From Smittium culicis (taxonomy: Eukaryota; Kickxellomycota; Harpellomycetes; Harpellales; Legeriomycetaceae): 29,538 nucleotides of DNA. Each line of letters opens with the position of its first letter. Position 1 is the stretch's first letter. Position numbers and translations under genes: made by a program. Shown here piece by piece: positions 1 to 11,300 of the stretch. The stretch covers positions 1 to 29,538 of the forward strand of contig LSSN01000355.1 in assembly GCA_001970855.1 (NCBI GenBank), given 5' to 3'. Under the pieces are notes generated by a model that saw nothing but the letters and a program-made list of their open reading frames with translations, was not told the DNA's origin and ran no database searches.

Positions 1-10
1 CCATTATTAG

Positions 11-1974
11 ACGTCTTTGCCCGATTCTGAGCCAAATAGTGAATCAGCAATAATATCTTATCAATCAATTGAAGGTACTTGCAAATGAAATTTTACATTC
101 CAACCAGATTTTAAATTCATCTAACCTTAATACTAACTATATTAAAAAATTTTTACATAGAAGGAAATGTACCAGTTCTGAAAATATGCGACGAAAATAA
201 CGTCCCACTAGAAGCTATTATTGTTGACAAGTACTTTCCATTTAACCTTTACAATATATTTATTAGAAATATTAGTCGTACAATCGACTTTGCCCTTAAT
301 ATATCAGCATAAAATTCAAATACTAATTTTGTTTCTTTATTAATAATATATAGTGATAGATCATTTGAAATCAAAAGTCAGCGAGTGTTCTTTCAAAATA
401 TTTCCGATTCACTTAAATCAATTGAAGATTTCGAGCACCAAGTCTGTAATGAATTTTACCAAATCTTAGACGTCATAAGCGAGGATCTCTTGTTTGTTGT
501 AAAGTCCACTTTTTTGCTTTCCCCTATTAAAAAAAAATTTATATCCCTGCAAAAAATACCAAAATATCTAAAACTAATTATATGCAATTATATATTTACA
601 CTTAGTCGTCTCCCTTTGAAAAAGATTTAGAAGTTTGGTAATCATTAAATACACATTTAATACAAATAATTAATTGCTTTAATATTTATATTAATCATTT
701 ATTTATATTTTTTTAGGAGAAGAATTTTTAGTTTATATATTGAAGAAAACTTGTGGAAGAAAAAAAAGTTCAGTATACAAGCTGAAGATTATATAAATAT
801 CGTAAATGAAACATACTCGCGTTTCATCTCTAAAGTCATTAAAGAAAGACTAGTAAATAAATCACTATTTTTAAACTATCCTACCTAACCTTTCTATACA
901 AATTTCCAAGATTTATTTTAATTTTTTAATCTTTTATTGACATAAATATTTCATTTCAGCCCCAAAAATTCAAAACAGAAGAGTCTGTCCAAATATTCAT
1001 AAAGTTTGACCAGGTTTCTTTTTATTTACCAATCATACTATTTTATAGATAAAATATATAAAAATATGTGTATTCTAATTTACCAATAATTTTATTAATA
1101 TACTTAGATTAATCGAATTATTATAATGCTTACTCTGCTAAGTCAGCTCAATTATTCAGCAACCAGAAAAATCATCAAAAAGCATGATAAAAGAACCGGG
1201 CTAATGTAACCAAACTTTTTTTTATTTATACATAAGTATTCAATATTTTTTTAACTGAATGACTGATTAAATAAATTAGAACCAAAGCAAATTATTTGGA
1301 AAAAATGGTATCCAGAAAACCTAAACTTGCCAACTCTTTAATATCTCAGTTATACGTAAATATAGTTACTATTATACGAAATTATTTTATATACACTTTT
1401 CTTTCTTTTAATATTTAAAATATTTACTAATTGTATTTAGATCAAATTCGTAAAACTAGTGCCGATGCCAGAAGATTACGAGTGTCCGATATGTTTCTGT
1501 AAGTTGCCGTTCAAGACTATTTCTCAAAATTACAGAAATACTTATATATTGTTATTATATTTCTAAATTTTTGTTTATATATTTAGCAATCTTGGTTAAC
1601 CCAACAAGATTACCATGTAATCACGTGTTATGTTTTCGATGTGTAACTGATCTAAGAGTGCGAGGAAATACCAAATGTCCTCTCTGTAGATCATCAGACG
1701 CTATAATTTCAGTAAACAAATGTAATTTATTCAATTTTCTTATTTTTTCAAGTACCAATCAATTGTCAAGGCTTACAAAATCTATACTATAATGCTGACA
1801 ATCTATTTATTTATTTTTTTTATAGTGAACGTCGATGTCTCACTAAAGAATTTGATCCGTCTGTATTTTCCAAAGGAGTTGAAAAACCGCAAATCAGAAA
1901 TTCACAGGCAAGAGAATGATGAGATGATAGAAGCGCGCGGGTTGAAACCTGATGTCAACTGCATAATTATGTAG
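11..1974 (+). CDS. SPX-RING E3 ubiquitin ligase, 5' partial, CaaX-like C-terminus
   Basis: Eleven exons join in phase: 11-74, 161-230, 354-498, 606-637, 717-852, 960-1013, 1108-1205, 1280-1355, 1441-1498, 1587-1721 and 1826-1974, giving 338 residues. The start of the gene lies left of the window, because position 11 follows an intron acceptor. The middle holds the end of an SPX domain, including KIIKKHDKRTGL, the lysine-rich stretch that binds inositol (pyro)phosphates in this family. A C3HC4 RING follows: CPIC, then CNH, CFRC and CPLC. The basic tail after the RING matches the layout of fungal SPX-RING (RING-14 type) proteins, which are inferred E3 ligases tied to phosphate sensing. The last four residues are CIIM, a good CaaX prenylation box, so the protein may be farnesylated and membrane-bound (inference). 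Family assignment is strong; targets are unknown. Confidence 0.88.
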
Positions 1975-3147
1975 TTTTCACTTTATTCAAGTAGATTTAA
2001 TTTGCATACATTTTTTTTTTTGCAGGGTATGCACAAATTATTAAATAGTATATTCATTGTAGTAGTTAGACATTTCTAGTTTAGTTTTTTTTTTTTTCCA
2101 GATCTTTATTTATTTTTTAAAAGTTTGTTATTAGCATTGATTTAATTGTAATAATTTAATAACTTTGTTTGTTTTCTTTCGATCAGAGCATTTTTTTATT
2201 ATAAAGAGCGAGTTTTGATATTTAGGCATTATGAAGGATTTGCCTTGTTCAAGTGAACTTTGTCTATAATTATTTTTTCATTTTACACACATTTCAAGCG
2301 AAATCGATTGTTCGATAGCTTGATTTTATAATGCTTGAAACCTTGGCGTAAACTTTTAAAAAATAAATTTAAGTTACTCAACATACTTGTTTTTTTTTTT
2401 TATTGATTTTTTTGATTTGCTATAAAAAAAAAGAATAAAAAGCACATCAAATATTCCTGATCCCTGATTTGATAAAAGTTGGGTGGTTTTGATTATTTAT
2501 ACGAAAAAAAAAACCTACAGGATTTGAAAATCATTACAAATCTCGCATATTTTTTTTATAGCAGTTTAAATAAAATAAGGCAATAATATTAAATGATACA
2601 AAAGTTTTTGGGGATTAATAATGTCTTTCTTCATTTTATCTATAAGACAAAAACGCTAATAATAAACCCTCGCTGCTCACATATCGGATATTCTTCCTTT
2701 ATACCTCAGAAACTATTCCTGTCTCAGTCATAATACTACCTGCTAGCCTTATTATTGGACTAACATACCATACAACCTGGCCTAACTGAATAAAATTACC
2801 TTCTTTATCCATTCTGCTTTCGATCATCTTTTATAAAAATTTGTCCCTTTTCCATCAAATTAATCTCACCAAATATACTCTTCGAACTTGTATATTTTCT
2901 TTCAGTATATCGTCTTTATATGCTCTTTCAATTCAAACTATAATATTTTAATCGAATACCACTGCCAATAACAAAATAACAGTAATATATTTGCTGAAAT
3001 TAACTGTAGACTATTACTAAGGCCTCAATACTCAATAAAAAACATCTATATTGTCGAGATTTTCCGAAAAAAAACCTCACTCATTTTACCGCCTAATTCG
3101 ACTTCAATTGATAAGATCTTGTTTAAAAAATATACATATACACAAAT
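1975..3147. other. Intergenic, no gene seen
   Basis: This AT-rich spacer has many homopolymer runs. I see no ORF, tRNA or conserved exon. From about 2640 to 3000 the plus strand becomes rich in C over G (2761-2820 has 16 C and 4 G). That stretch lies upstream of the plus-strand secreted gene at 3148 and may be its promoter or leader. Confidence 0.5.
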
Positions 3148-3778
3148 ATGCGAGCTGTTCTTTTTATCATTTTTATATTTTTCAGTATAGTAGCTTCAGA
3201 AAATCTGATCGCGAATGGTAAATAATATTTCTACCCACTTTAATTTTTGTTCAAAGTTCGCTCACAGCTTGAAACATAATTTTATTTTTATACTACAAAG
3301 CGTACTATTCTTTTATCACTGCTAATAAATCAAGTATTTATATATTTTAATAGAGCTTAAAAACGACCTTTATATTAAAAGGCAAGACAATAGCAGTAGT
3401 AAAGCTGATTCTCCAACAAGTACTAGCTCAAAAAATCAGAGTTCAACTTCATCATCCAGCGCACAAAGAGCTACAGCATCTACTTCTTCTAAAACTAGTA
3501 CATCCACTCAAACGCCAGCCAGCAAGAATTCTCAAAGCCAAAGCAATACTCAAGACACTTTTTCGCGAACAACTAGCGGAAATGGAACAAATACTGGCTC
3601 GAATAACGGAGCTGTGCAAATTGATGAGCCCACTTTTGATCTGATTTCGCCAAGTGTCTTTTTCTATGGCGGAAGCAGCGCTACTAAATCTTACCGCTTC
3701 ATGGGAATCACCAGCAGTAGCGTTGCAGTTAATTTCTCGCTCTTAGTATGCTTCCTCGTGATTGTTTCCATAGCTTAA
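3148..3778 (+). CDS. Small secreted Ser/Thr-rich protein, probable GPI-type wall protein
   Basis: Two exons, 3148-3217 and 3354-3778, encode 164 residues. Residues 1-17 form a strongly hydrophobic signal peptide. A dibasic KR at residues 32-33 followed by Gln looks like a Kex2-type processing site. About 80 residues rich in Ser, Thr, Asn and Gln follow, then a less biased segment with FDLISPSVFFYGG. The C-terminus is a hydrophobic stretch (FSLLVCFLVIVSIA) preceded by small Ser residues, as in a GPI-attachment signal. No known domain is visible. The intron lies just after the signal peptide. The gene converges on the repeat-rich secreted gene at 4061-6472, which has the same KR-Q motif. A secreted or wall location is well supported; the function is unknown. 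Confidence 0.75.
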
Positions 3779-4060
3779 ATAAATCTCCCTTTGACCCTAT
3801 ATACTTTTGTTTTTTTATTAAACTTGAGTACATTAACTATGCCCGATAAAATAATTACTAAAGCAAGTTTTTACGCTTCTTTTGCTTATTTATCAATATT
3901 AAATTAGTATTATTTTTCTTATTTTAGCAAAATTTAATATTTCAACAGTATAACAATAAATAATAGTTTTATTAAATAAACAAAAATAAATAAAATTAAT
4001 AAATAATAGTTATAGCGTCGAATCGCTAAATAAATAATCAAGTAAATAAATGTTTGATGA

Positions 4061-6472
4061 TCAATAATTTATGACTTTGTAGTCAGACAAAGAAGCGTTA
4101 TATGAATCATTGCCCACGTTATTATAACTGGTTTTTTCAACGTTTTTCTTGTTGTTTGCATTATTAGCATACTCTTCCACGCCGTGTTTATACTCGTTTC
4201 TTTCCTTATAAATGCTGTTATCCAAATACCTATTATTGCTATTGTATACTCCAGCATCATAATTTTTGCGTTCGCGATAAGAGTTGTTATACAATACCGG
4301 GTCTCTTCCTTTGCCCAAATAATCGATTTTATCATTGTATTTGTGATCTCCCCTATAAATATCTTTATAAGTGTTTTTGTTATCGACGTAATTTCCTTCA
4401 TAAAATCTATTATTGTTATAAAATCTATTATCGTTGTATAATCCACCATCATTGTATAATCCACCATCGTTGTATAATCTACCATCGTTGTATAATCCAC
4501 CATCGTTGTATAATCCTTTATCATTGAATTCTCTTTTTTTGTAGTATAATCCTTTATCGTTGTATACTCCTTTATCATTATAAAAGCCTTTATCGTTGTA
4601 TACTCCTTTATCGTTGTATACTCCTTTATCGTTGTAAACGCCTTTATCGTTGTAAACGCCTTTATCGTTGTAAACGCCTTTATCGTTGTAAACGCCTTTA
4701 TCGTTGTATACTCCTTTATCGTTGTAAACGCCTTTATCGTTGTATACTCCTTTATCGTTGTATAATCCTTTATCGTTGTATACTCCTTTATCGTTGTATA
4801 CACCTTTATCGTTGTATAAACCTTTATCATTATAAAAGCCTTTATCGTTATATACTCCTTTATCATTGTATACTCCTTTATCATTGTAAAATCTTTTATC
4901 ATTATATACCCCTTTATCATTGTATACCCCTTTATCGTTGTATAAACCTTTATCGTTGTAAAATCCTTTATCGTTATCTTTGTAGCCATTAGATACATAT
5001 CCGTTGGTATTACCTTTATAATAATCCCTATATACCCCATTGTTGTCATTGTACAACGCTCTGCCTGTATCTAAGTAACTGTTTTTATTGTTATATCTAT
5101 CATCAAATTTAATTCCGTTGTTATAGTAGTCGTTGTTGATATGTTTTCCGAACCCATCATAGTTTCCATAATTATTGCTAATATTATCATAGTTTTTGGG
5201 GTAATAATTTTCTCTTCTACCAGATTCAGGAATGTTGTACGAATCTGCGCCTTTTGCAACATATGGCTTTACAGCGGGAAATTTGTAGTGGTCTTTAGGA
5301 AATTTTCTATCATTATAATCATAATCTAGTCTATTTCCAGAAAATCCAGTTAGTTTATTGTTGTTATTATTGTCATTGTTATTGTATTTCAAATCGAAAT
5401 CTTGGTTAATTTTACCAAAGTTTGAGCTGTTTGATGTCGAGTTTGTTCTTTTTTCACTATAATCGTTTATCTTTGAAAAGCCTTCTACATTACTGTTTTC
5501 AATGTTAGTTTCATCGGCTGAAGAGTATATTTTGTTTCCGACTAAATTGTTTATACCAATGTTTACTCCATATAGTCCTATTGGACTGATTCCACGGTTA
5601 GCTCTATAAGAGTTTCTGTTTCTGAAGCACTTTGTTTTGTTGCGCTTATATATATTTTTGTTATCATACCCAATATTATCGTAAGTATCATATCCCAAAT
5701 TTTCTCCACTATTGTTTCGGTAGTATTCGTTATTATCATTGTTATTACCATAGTAATTGTTATTGTGTAATGGTCTTTCGTAGTTATTAATTGGATACAA
5801 GCGAGAATATTCACTAGCGTTATTTGACCACCTATTTTTGGTATCCCATCTGTTTCTGTCGTCGTAATGCTCGTTTTTCCAGTTGTTGCCCCATGTATGA
5901 CTGTTTCCCGAATTTCCATAATTATATTGACTTTGATGTTGGTTATAAACATAGCTTGCGGTTGTGTAATGACTAGTTACTGAATATATACTACTCCAAT
6001 AGTTTGGTGCAGAGTGTATACTTGGGGCTGTGTAGTAGTTGGTAACATATTTTGGTACAGAGTGTATGCTTGGGGCTGTGTAGTAGTTGGTTACATAGTT
6101 TGGTACAGAGTGTATGCTTGGGGCTGTGTAGTAGTTGGTTACATAGTTTGGTACAGAGTGTATGCTTGGGGCTGTGTAGTAGTTGGTAACATATTTTTGT
6201 TCGGTATATTTGCCATTATTCCAGTTGTTATTATGATTGTTGTTGTTTCCATAGACCGGGGTTGAATAAAATGGATCAGAAACTCCATACAATTCAGTCG
6301 CATAGTTCTTGGCGGTGTAGTAGTTACCTTGTCTTTTTACAAATTCTCTAGCTATTATTGTTGTAGTAGTCGTAGTAGTAGTGTACGTGGTGGATGGAGC
6401 TTCACTGCCAGAAACCAAAGATGTAGCCACAGAGAGCAGAGCACATTTAATCATTATATGTACAAAGCTCAT
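4061..6472 (-). CDS. Secreted Tyr/Asn-rich tandem-repeat protein, 803 aa
   Basis: This is a single long exon. An N-terminal signal peptide (about residues 1-22) is followed by a short Thr run and a KR dibasic site at residues 46-47, then Gln, which may mark a propeptide. Four copies of a 16-residue unit (YVTNYYTAPSIHSVPN-like) come next. A long Asn/Tyr/Gly-rich region without recognisable domains follows, then about 31 copies of a six-residue unit of consensus YNDKG(V/L/F), decaying at the end to YNDGGL, YNDNRF and YNNNRF. There is no C-terminal membrane or GPI signal, so release or wall association by other means is likely. The repeats are also open in a second frame, a by-product of the 18-bp period. 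It could be a structural, adhesive or spore-coat protein; I recognise no family. Confidence 0.82.
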   Translation of the reverse strand: MSFVHIMIKCALLSVATSLVSGSEAPSTTYTTTTTTTTIIAREFVKRQGNYYTAKNYATELYGVSDPFYSTPVYGNNNNHNNNWNNGKYTEQKYVTNYYTAPSIHSVPNYVTNYYTAPSIHSVPNYVTNYYTAPSIHSVPKYVTNYYTAPSIHSAPNYWSSIYSVTSHYTTASYVYNQHQSQYNYGNSGNSHTWGNNWKNEHYDDRNRWDTKNRWSNNASEYSRLYPINNYERPLHNNNYYGNNNDNNEYYRNNSGENLGYDTYDNIGYDNKNIYKRNKTKCFRNRNSYRANRGISPIGLYGVNIGINNLVGNKIYSSADETNIENSNVEGFSKINDYSEKRTNSTSNSSNFGKINQDFDLKYNNNDNNNNNKLTGFSGNRLDYDYNDRKFPKDHYKFPAVKPYVAKGADSYNIPESGRRENYYPKNYDNISNNYGNYDGFGKHINNDYYNNGIKFDDRYNNKNSYLDTGRALYNDNNGVYRDYYKGNTNGYVSNGYKDNDKGFYNDKGLYNDKGVYNDKGVYNDKRFYNDKGVYNDKGVYNDKGFYNDKGLYNDKGVYNDKGVYNDKGLYNDKGVYNDKGVYNDKGVYNDKGVYNDKGVYNDKGVYNDKGVYNDKGVYNDKGVYNDKGFYNDKGVYNDKGLYYKKREFNDKGLYNDGGLYNDGRLYNDGGLYNDGGLYNDNRFYNNNRFYEGNYVDNKNTYKDIYRGDHKYNDKIDYLGKGRDPVLYNNSYRERKNYDAGVYNSNNRYLDNSIYKERNEYKHGVEEYANNANNKKNVEKTSYNNVGNDSYNASLSDYKVINY
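4401..4974 (-). repeat. 18-bp coding minisatellite, about 31 units
   Basis: The array encodes the YNDKG(V/L/F) units. Central copies (about 4610-4740) are almost identical, while those at both edges have diverged, as expected for recent unequal exchange in the middle of an array. One insertion encoding YYKKREF breaks the period near 4530-4545. The reading frame is preserved throughout. Confidence 0.92.
6002..6193 (-). repeat. Four 48-bp tandem repeats in the N-terminal part of the secreted protein
   Basis: Copies begin at about 6002, 6050, 6098 and 6146 and are nearly identical. Each encodes 16 residues. The differences are single bases, such as a His-Ser-Ala versus His-Ser-Val change. Confidence 0.9.
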
Positions 6473-8302
6473 ATTGAATTTTTTTCTTTACAAAAAGCTT
6501 ATAAGTAAATGATTATTTTTATAGATTATAATATTTAATTTATTAGTCAAAATTCTAACTCTAATTTTTAGCAGAATGTAATGATTAAGAATGTTAATTT
6601 ATTGAGATGTAATGATATTGATATTTTTGTTAATTACTGATTTTAGTCGAGTATTTATACTTATTTCAGAGCGGACATTGATATATTTGATATATTTCAA
6701 AAAACTTATTTAAATTGAATTAATTCTATATGTTTTTAATAATTCAAGCTTGAGATGGGTAAATGCACATGCGATAATTTTATTGGATAAGTATAATTTT
6801 TAAATTTTATATAAAAAATATAATTTCAGATGAGTCGTGAATAATATTATATTAATTTTAATTTTATTTTTTTAAATAGCTACGTATATAAAATAAACAA
6901 TGATTGAGTGTAAATTTCGCTTTAAATTTCCAGGTTAATTATTCTTTTATTTCCCGTAGTATTATTATGTTTATTTCGCTAAATATTATATCCAAATTAA
7001 TGGAGTCGAGAAAATAAACACAAATGCGTTATCCAAATCTTATAGTTTAAGCGTATAATTCAAAGTTCGATTTTCTCTCTCACTGGGATTGCGATTAATT
7101 ATATATTTAGACGGGGGAAAAAAGTATATTATTTTCAATGAGAGATTAATTTTAATTTTACAAAATTCCACACGATTTCAAAGTTATTAGGGTAAAGATA
7201 AGCGCTTTACAAATCAAATACTCTATTAGTGCTAGCTATAGTAAGTATAACTATTGTGAAAAAAGAGTAATAATATCAACCAGGGCATGTGAAAGCGCTT
7301 TTTCATTTCACTATTTAGAGTCTATGCTAAACATATTATATGTTTATTTATTTAGAACATCTAGAGAATAATTTCATAGAGTGAATTGTGAGATTTTGAA
7401 AAAAAGTCTGAGCCCTAAATAATAGATTAGGGAATTTTTAATTCTCTATTAAACATTTCAACATGGAGTTACATCTATATTTTAAAAGAAACAACTTTCA
7501 TAAAGGCTGTTAGAATGATTTGGCTATAATTGAAAATAATGGTTCAAAACAAGGCAATTTTTTATAATACTAAAATCTATATTCGTTTTATTAATGTGAA
7601 TTAAAATAAAAATTTTCTTTATTTCGCCAAACTTTGGAATCTATTTATAGCTTTGGGGAAATATTATCATTGCTTTCATTGTCTACTAAAAAATTTCTTA
7701 TGAATATAAACCAAACACTAAAAAAACTAATATATGAAGACTAGTCAGATTTTTTTAATGCGATTTCAAAAATGTTTAAAAGTAATTCACCCTCAAACTT
7801 TATATAGCTAATATTCATAAAATATATGATACTTGGTTTTAATTGCTTTATTTATTGTATTATGTGTAGTTTCACACACAATAATCAGCGAATAGATATG
7901 AAGTGAATAGAAAAGGATAGTATTATTGGCTTGCATAATTAAAAGCTAAGCGAAGGATTAGAAAAATAGAATTTTTGAAAAATATTATTGGACAAAAATA
8001 GTAATAAATGTGAGAAAAAGCGGAGGAATGGAAAAGTAAGTAAACGAATAATACGAAAGAGCTCATTAGCACTTCAATAAAACAATTAAGATATAAACTT
8101 GAATAAATATTGCACAAAAATATTCCAAAAAAAATATTCAGGGAAAAATAATTATCAGTTCGCTAAAAATATCTAAACAAAGCAAAACTACAAGAAATAA
8201 TAGCATAAACTAAGCTAGTATATACATTATCTTTTCACACTAAACCGCTTCGAGAGCTGTGATACGCCAACTCTCACAATACGCAAACTTCTTAATTTCG
8301 AA
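6473..8302. other. Intergenic between the secreted gene and RIC1
   Basis: About 1.8 kb of AT-rich DNA between divergent genes, so it should hold both promoters. I found no exon, tRNA or repeat array. A short palindrome, AAAGCGCTTT, near 7292-7301 sits inside a weak GTGAAA/TTTCAC inverted repeat. Confidence 0.5.
6651..6660 (-). promoter_or_regulatory. Possible TATA box of the 803-aa secreted gene
   Basis: On the minus strand this reads GTATAAATAC, a good TATA match, about 180 bases upstream of the ATG at 6472. In an AT-rich genome chance matches are common. Position and match quality are the only support. Confidence 0.35.
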
Positions 8303-11300
8303 ATGTACTTCCAGTATGAACCGCTAAGCGAGCTTGATCTAGGCATTGAATTATCTCATATTATCGAAAAAGAGAATTTGCACAACAGAAGTAATATAGT
8401 TATTATGAATAAAATTTAAACTACTTTTCAACATATCACTATAGTTTGTTTTATTTAGCAAATTTCTATAAGATATATTAAAATTAAATAAGTCAACAAA
8501 TTTCAAGAGATAGAAATTGTGAATTATTTGATTAAAAATAGGACTTAATTATAGTTATCTTCATAATAATTATTATGAAACTTTAGACTCGCTATAAATT
8601 TACTTTAAAATTTCACTAACTTTAATTCGTATATAAACGAGTAGAATATCCTGAAACTTGTCCTGTTCACAAAACGTCTCAATCGCCAGACAAAAATCTA
8701 ATTGTTGGAATATCTGATGATTCTATTTATCTATGGAACTCTAAAGTAAAATTTTCAAACTGGCCATTAAATTGTATCATATAGAGTTTAAAATATAGCG
8801 CTTGAGAAATTTAAACAATCGTTGCATATTTCAAACTTTTTTAAACTACAGCCTTTCCTTATTATCTCTGCTATTAAACACGACGGAGTTATAAAATTTG
8901 GTTCTCTTGTTGATGTCTTTTGGAAGAAAGATAGCTCTAATTTTTTTGTCTTGGTAAATATGTTCATAGATACTATATTTATTTTATTTATTGTCTTATC
9001 TGTACCACCCACTTTCATTATTAATTAATATAAGTATTAATTTTCCCAATACAAATTTAGGCTAAAGATTGCGTTCTGTTTGAGTACCAAGTTATTCCAA
9101 ATCTCGAAAATAAAAAGCTAAGCTATCTCCAACACTCCTCTATATATTTCGATATTGGTCCTAATGAAGGATATGGATTTACATTGAAATCTATTTCAAC
9201 CAAAAAGGCCTTTGTCTTGGATAACGATAGCCAATTTACAGCGTAAGCATTTAACTAATCTATTCTTTTTAAAAACTACTGCAACATAACTCCACTACTT
9301 TATGTTCCTCTTTTGTTAATCACCGTTTTAAGCTTTTATTTACAAATTTATTGTTATTTATAGTCAAAATAGCATTTAAACTTGTTAAAAAATTAATTTT
9401 AGCATAATAGGTCAACATATAAATGCCACTCATACATATAAAATTATTGATTTACTTCACCCTCAAATATTTTTTTTAGATTCCTAAAAATTGGATTTTG
9501 AACTAATATAATTTTACGTATTAACCATATAGTGGTACCAGCTTTGAGAGCTATATTATAGTATCAACCGAGTCTAAAGTTTTTACATTAAACTATAATG
9601 GGAGTGTAAGCTCCTCGTTTGAAATATCCAAGTTTTCAGATGAAAGCGTCTCAGGTAACTTTTCTGGCTTAAAATCTTTATTTTACTTTATTTTATTGAT
9701 TTGCTTGTTATAAAATAGTTAGAAAAATTATTCCTTTTTCTCACAAGGGTCTATCTGCTGCGTTTTTAATGTCTAATAACTCGTGTTATATAATCGAGAA
9801 CTTCCATGAAATGGTTTGAGTTTTATTAGGATCATTTCCCGTTCTTTAAATTTTTTCTTCCTATTCCTTTTATTCTAAGTATGTAACAATCATTGATACA
9901 TTTCATAGAAAGCCCAGAGTCAGCTGAGATATTTTAAAATACCAGATACCAACATTATTGACATTGATTATTCATACAAAACCAATTTATTAGCATGTTC
10001 ATTAAAAAAGTACCCTTTTTAATTCTCTAATTGGTTAGTATACAGGTTTTATGTAAATATTTTAAATAATATATAAATTAGGGGTCTTTTTAAAATTTAT
10101 ATGCTCAATAACGATTCTGCCAACCAAGTTAAAGTTATTCAAGTTGATGATGATTCGGTATGTTATATTATCTATCTATCTTGTATTTTTTAATATGTAT
10201 TTTATTTTATTTAATTTATTAATTAATATTACTATTTTTCGCGAAAATTATGAAAATTTCTTAATATTAGTAGCATCTCTACATCATTTATTACCTATGT
10301 TGATCAATTTTTTCATTATTTTTTTAAGGCTAGCGACATATCTGTGATTCGCTGGAATTCATTTGGCGATGCAATATTAGCTTCATACTCATCTATAATT
10401 AAAGTATATAGCAAACTTGGAATGTATTTATTTTCAATCAACACTTCACAAAATATCGGATCTATAAACTCAAATATATTTAATGTTATCTGGGGTAACG
10501 GCTCGACAGAGATTTTTGCATTCTCAATTAATGAATACACAAAAAATATATCACTAAACAAATCAACTGAAACAAAAATTAATGGGTTTACTAAGTGTGT
10601 TTCTATCCCTATCATTAAACATTTAAGACCTTATACATCGCAACAAGCTTTATGTGAATCACAAAAATTACTATATTTTAGTGATTCACATGTCTTATTT
10701 ACAGACTCCAGCTACATCCATTCATCGCACGTTATTCAACCCGACTTTTTCTGGGATTTTATTAGTGTAACCATTACTTTATACTAACATTATTATTATC
10801 TAAATTATCGTGATATCTTTTTCCGAATTAATTTACTCTTTTTAAAGTGTATTTTATTATTTTAATCTGCTTAAACACTATAAAACTACATATAAAAAGC
10901 TAAATCTGTTATTTAACATTTATTTCTCGTTTAGATATCTAGCTCATATATAGGAGATAATTGGCCAATAAAATATTCTACAATTAATAAATCTGAGAGC
11001 ATGTTAGCTATAGCAGGAGAGTGTGGATTCTCTATATACGATTTTATAACTTCTACTTGGAAGGATTTTCATTTTAAAAATGAAGTCTCTCATCTTGAAT
11101 GTTCTGGAGGAATATCGTTTTTTAATAAATTTATAATATTTCCTTGCAAAAATTATCATGAGGACAGCGTTAAATATCAAGTATATTCAATTTATTTTAT
11201 TTGTTATTCAATTACTTTATATCACTTTTTTTTTTCTTAATCTCAAATATTTATATTTTTAAATATTTTTAAATTTAATCTTTTAGATCCTATTTGTTAA

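Noticed and set aside
4069..5049. 326-codon second minus-strand frame with TTIK repeats
   Set aside because: It is an overlapping frame of the 18-bp array, without a signal peptide or any sequence outside the repeat to support it.
4401..6193. Regular repeat arrays as a possible CRISPR
   Set aside because: The units are contiguous and in frame within a secreted protein, without spacers, and the genome is eukaryotic.
7923..8117. 64-codon minus-strand hydrophobic frame
   Set aside because: It is chance in AT-rich DNA, with no splice context or conserved motif.
8774..8798. A 25-nt intron in RIC1 giving a continuous frame
   Set aside because: It is far shorter than other introns here. The 106-nt intron 8746-8851 ending at CTACAG gives a better match to the RIC1 family.
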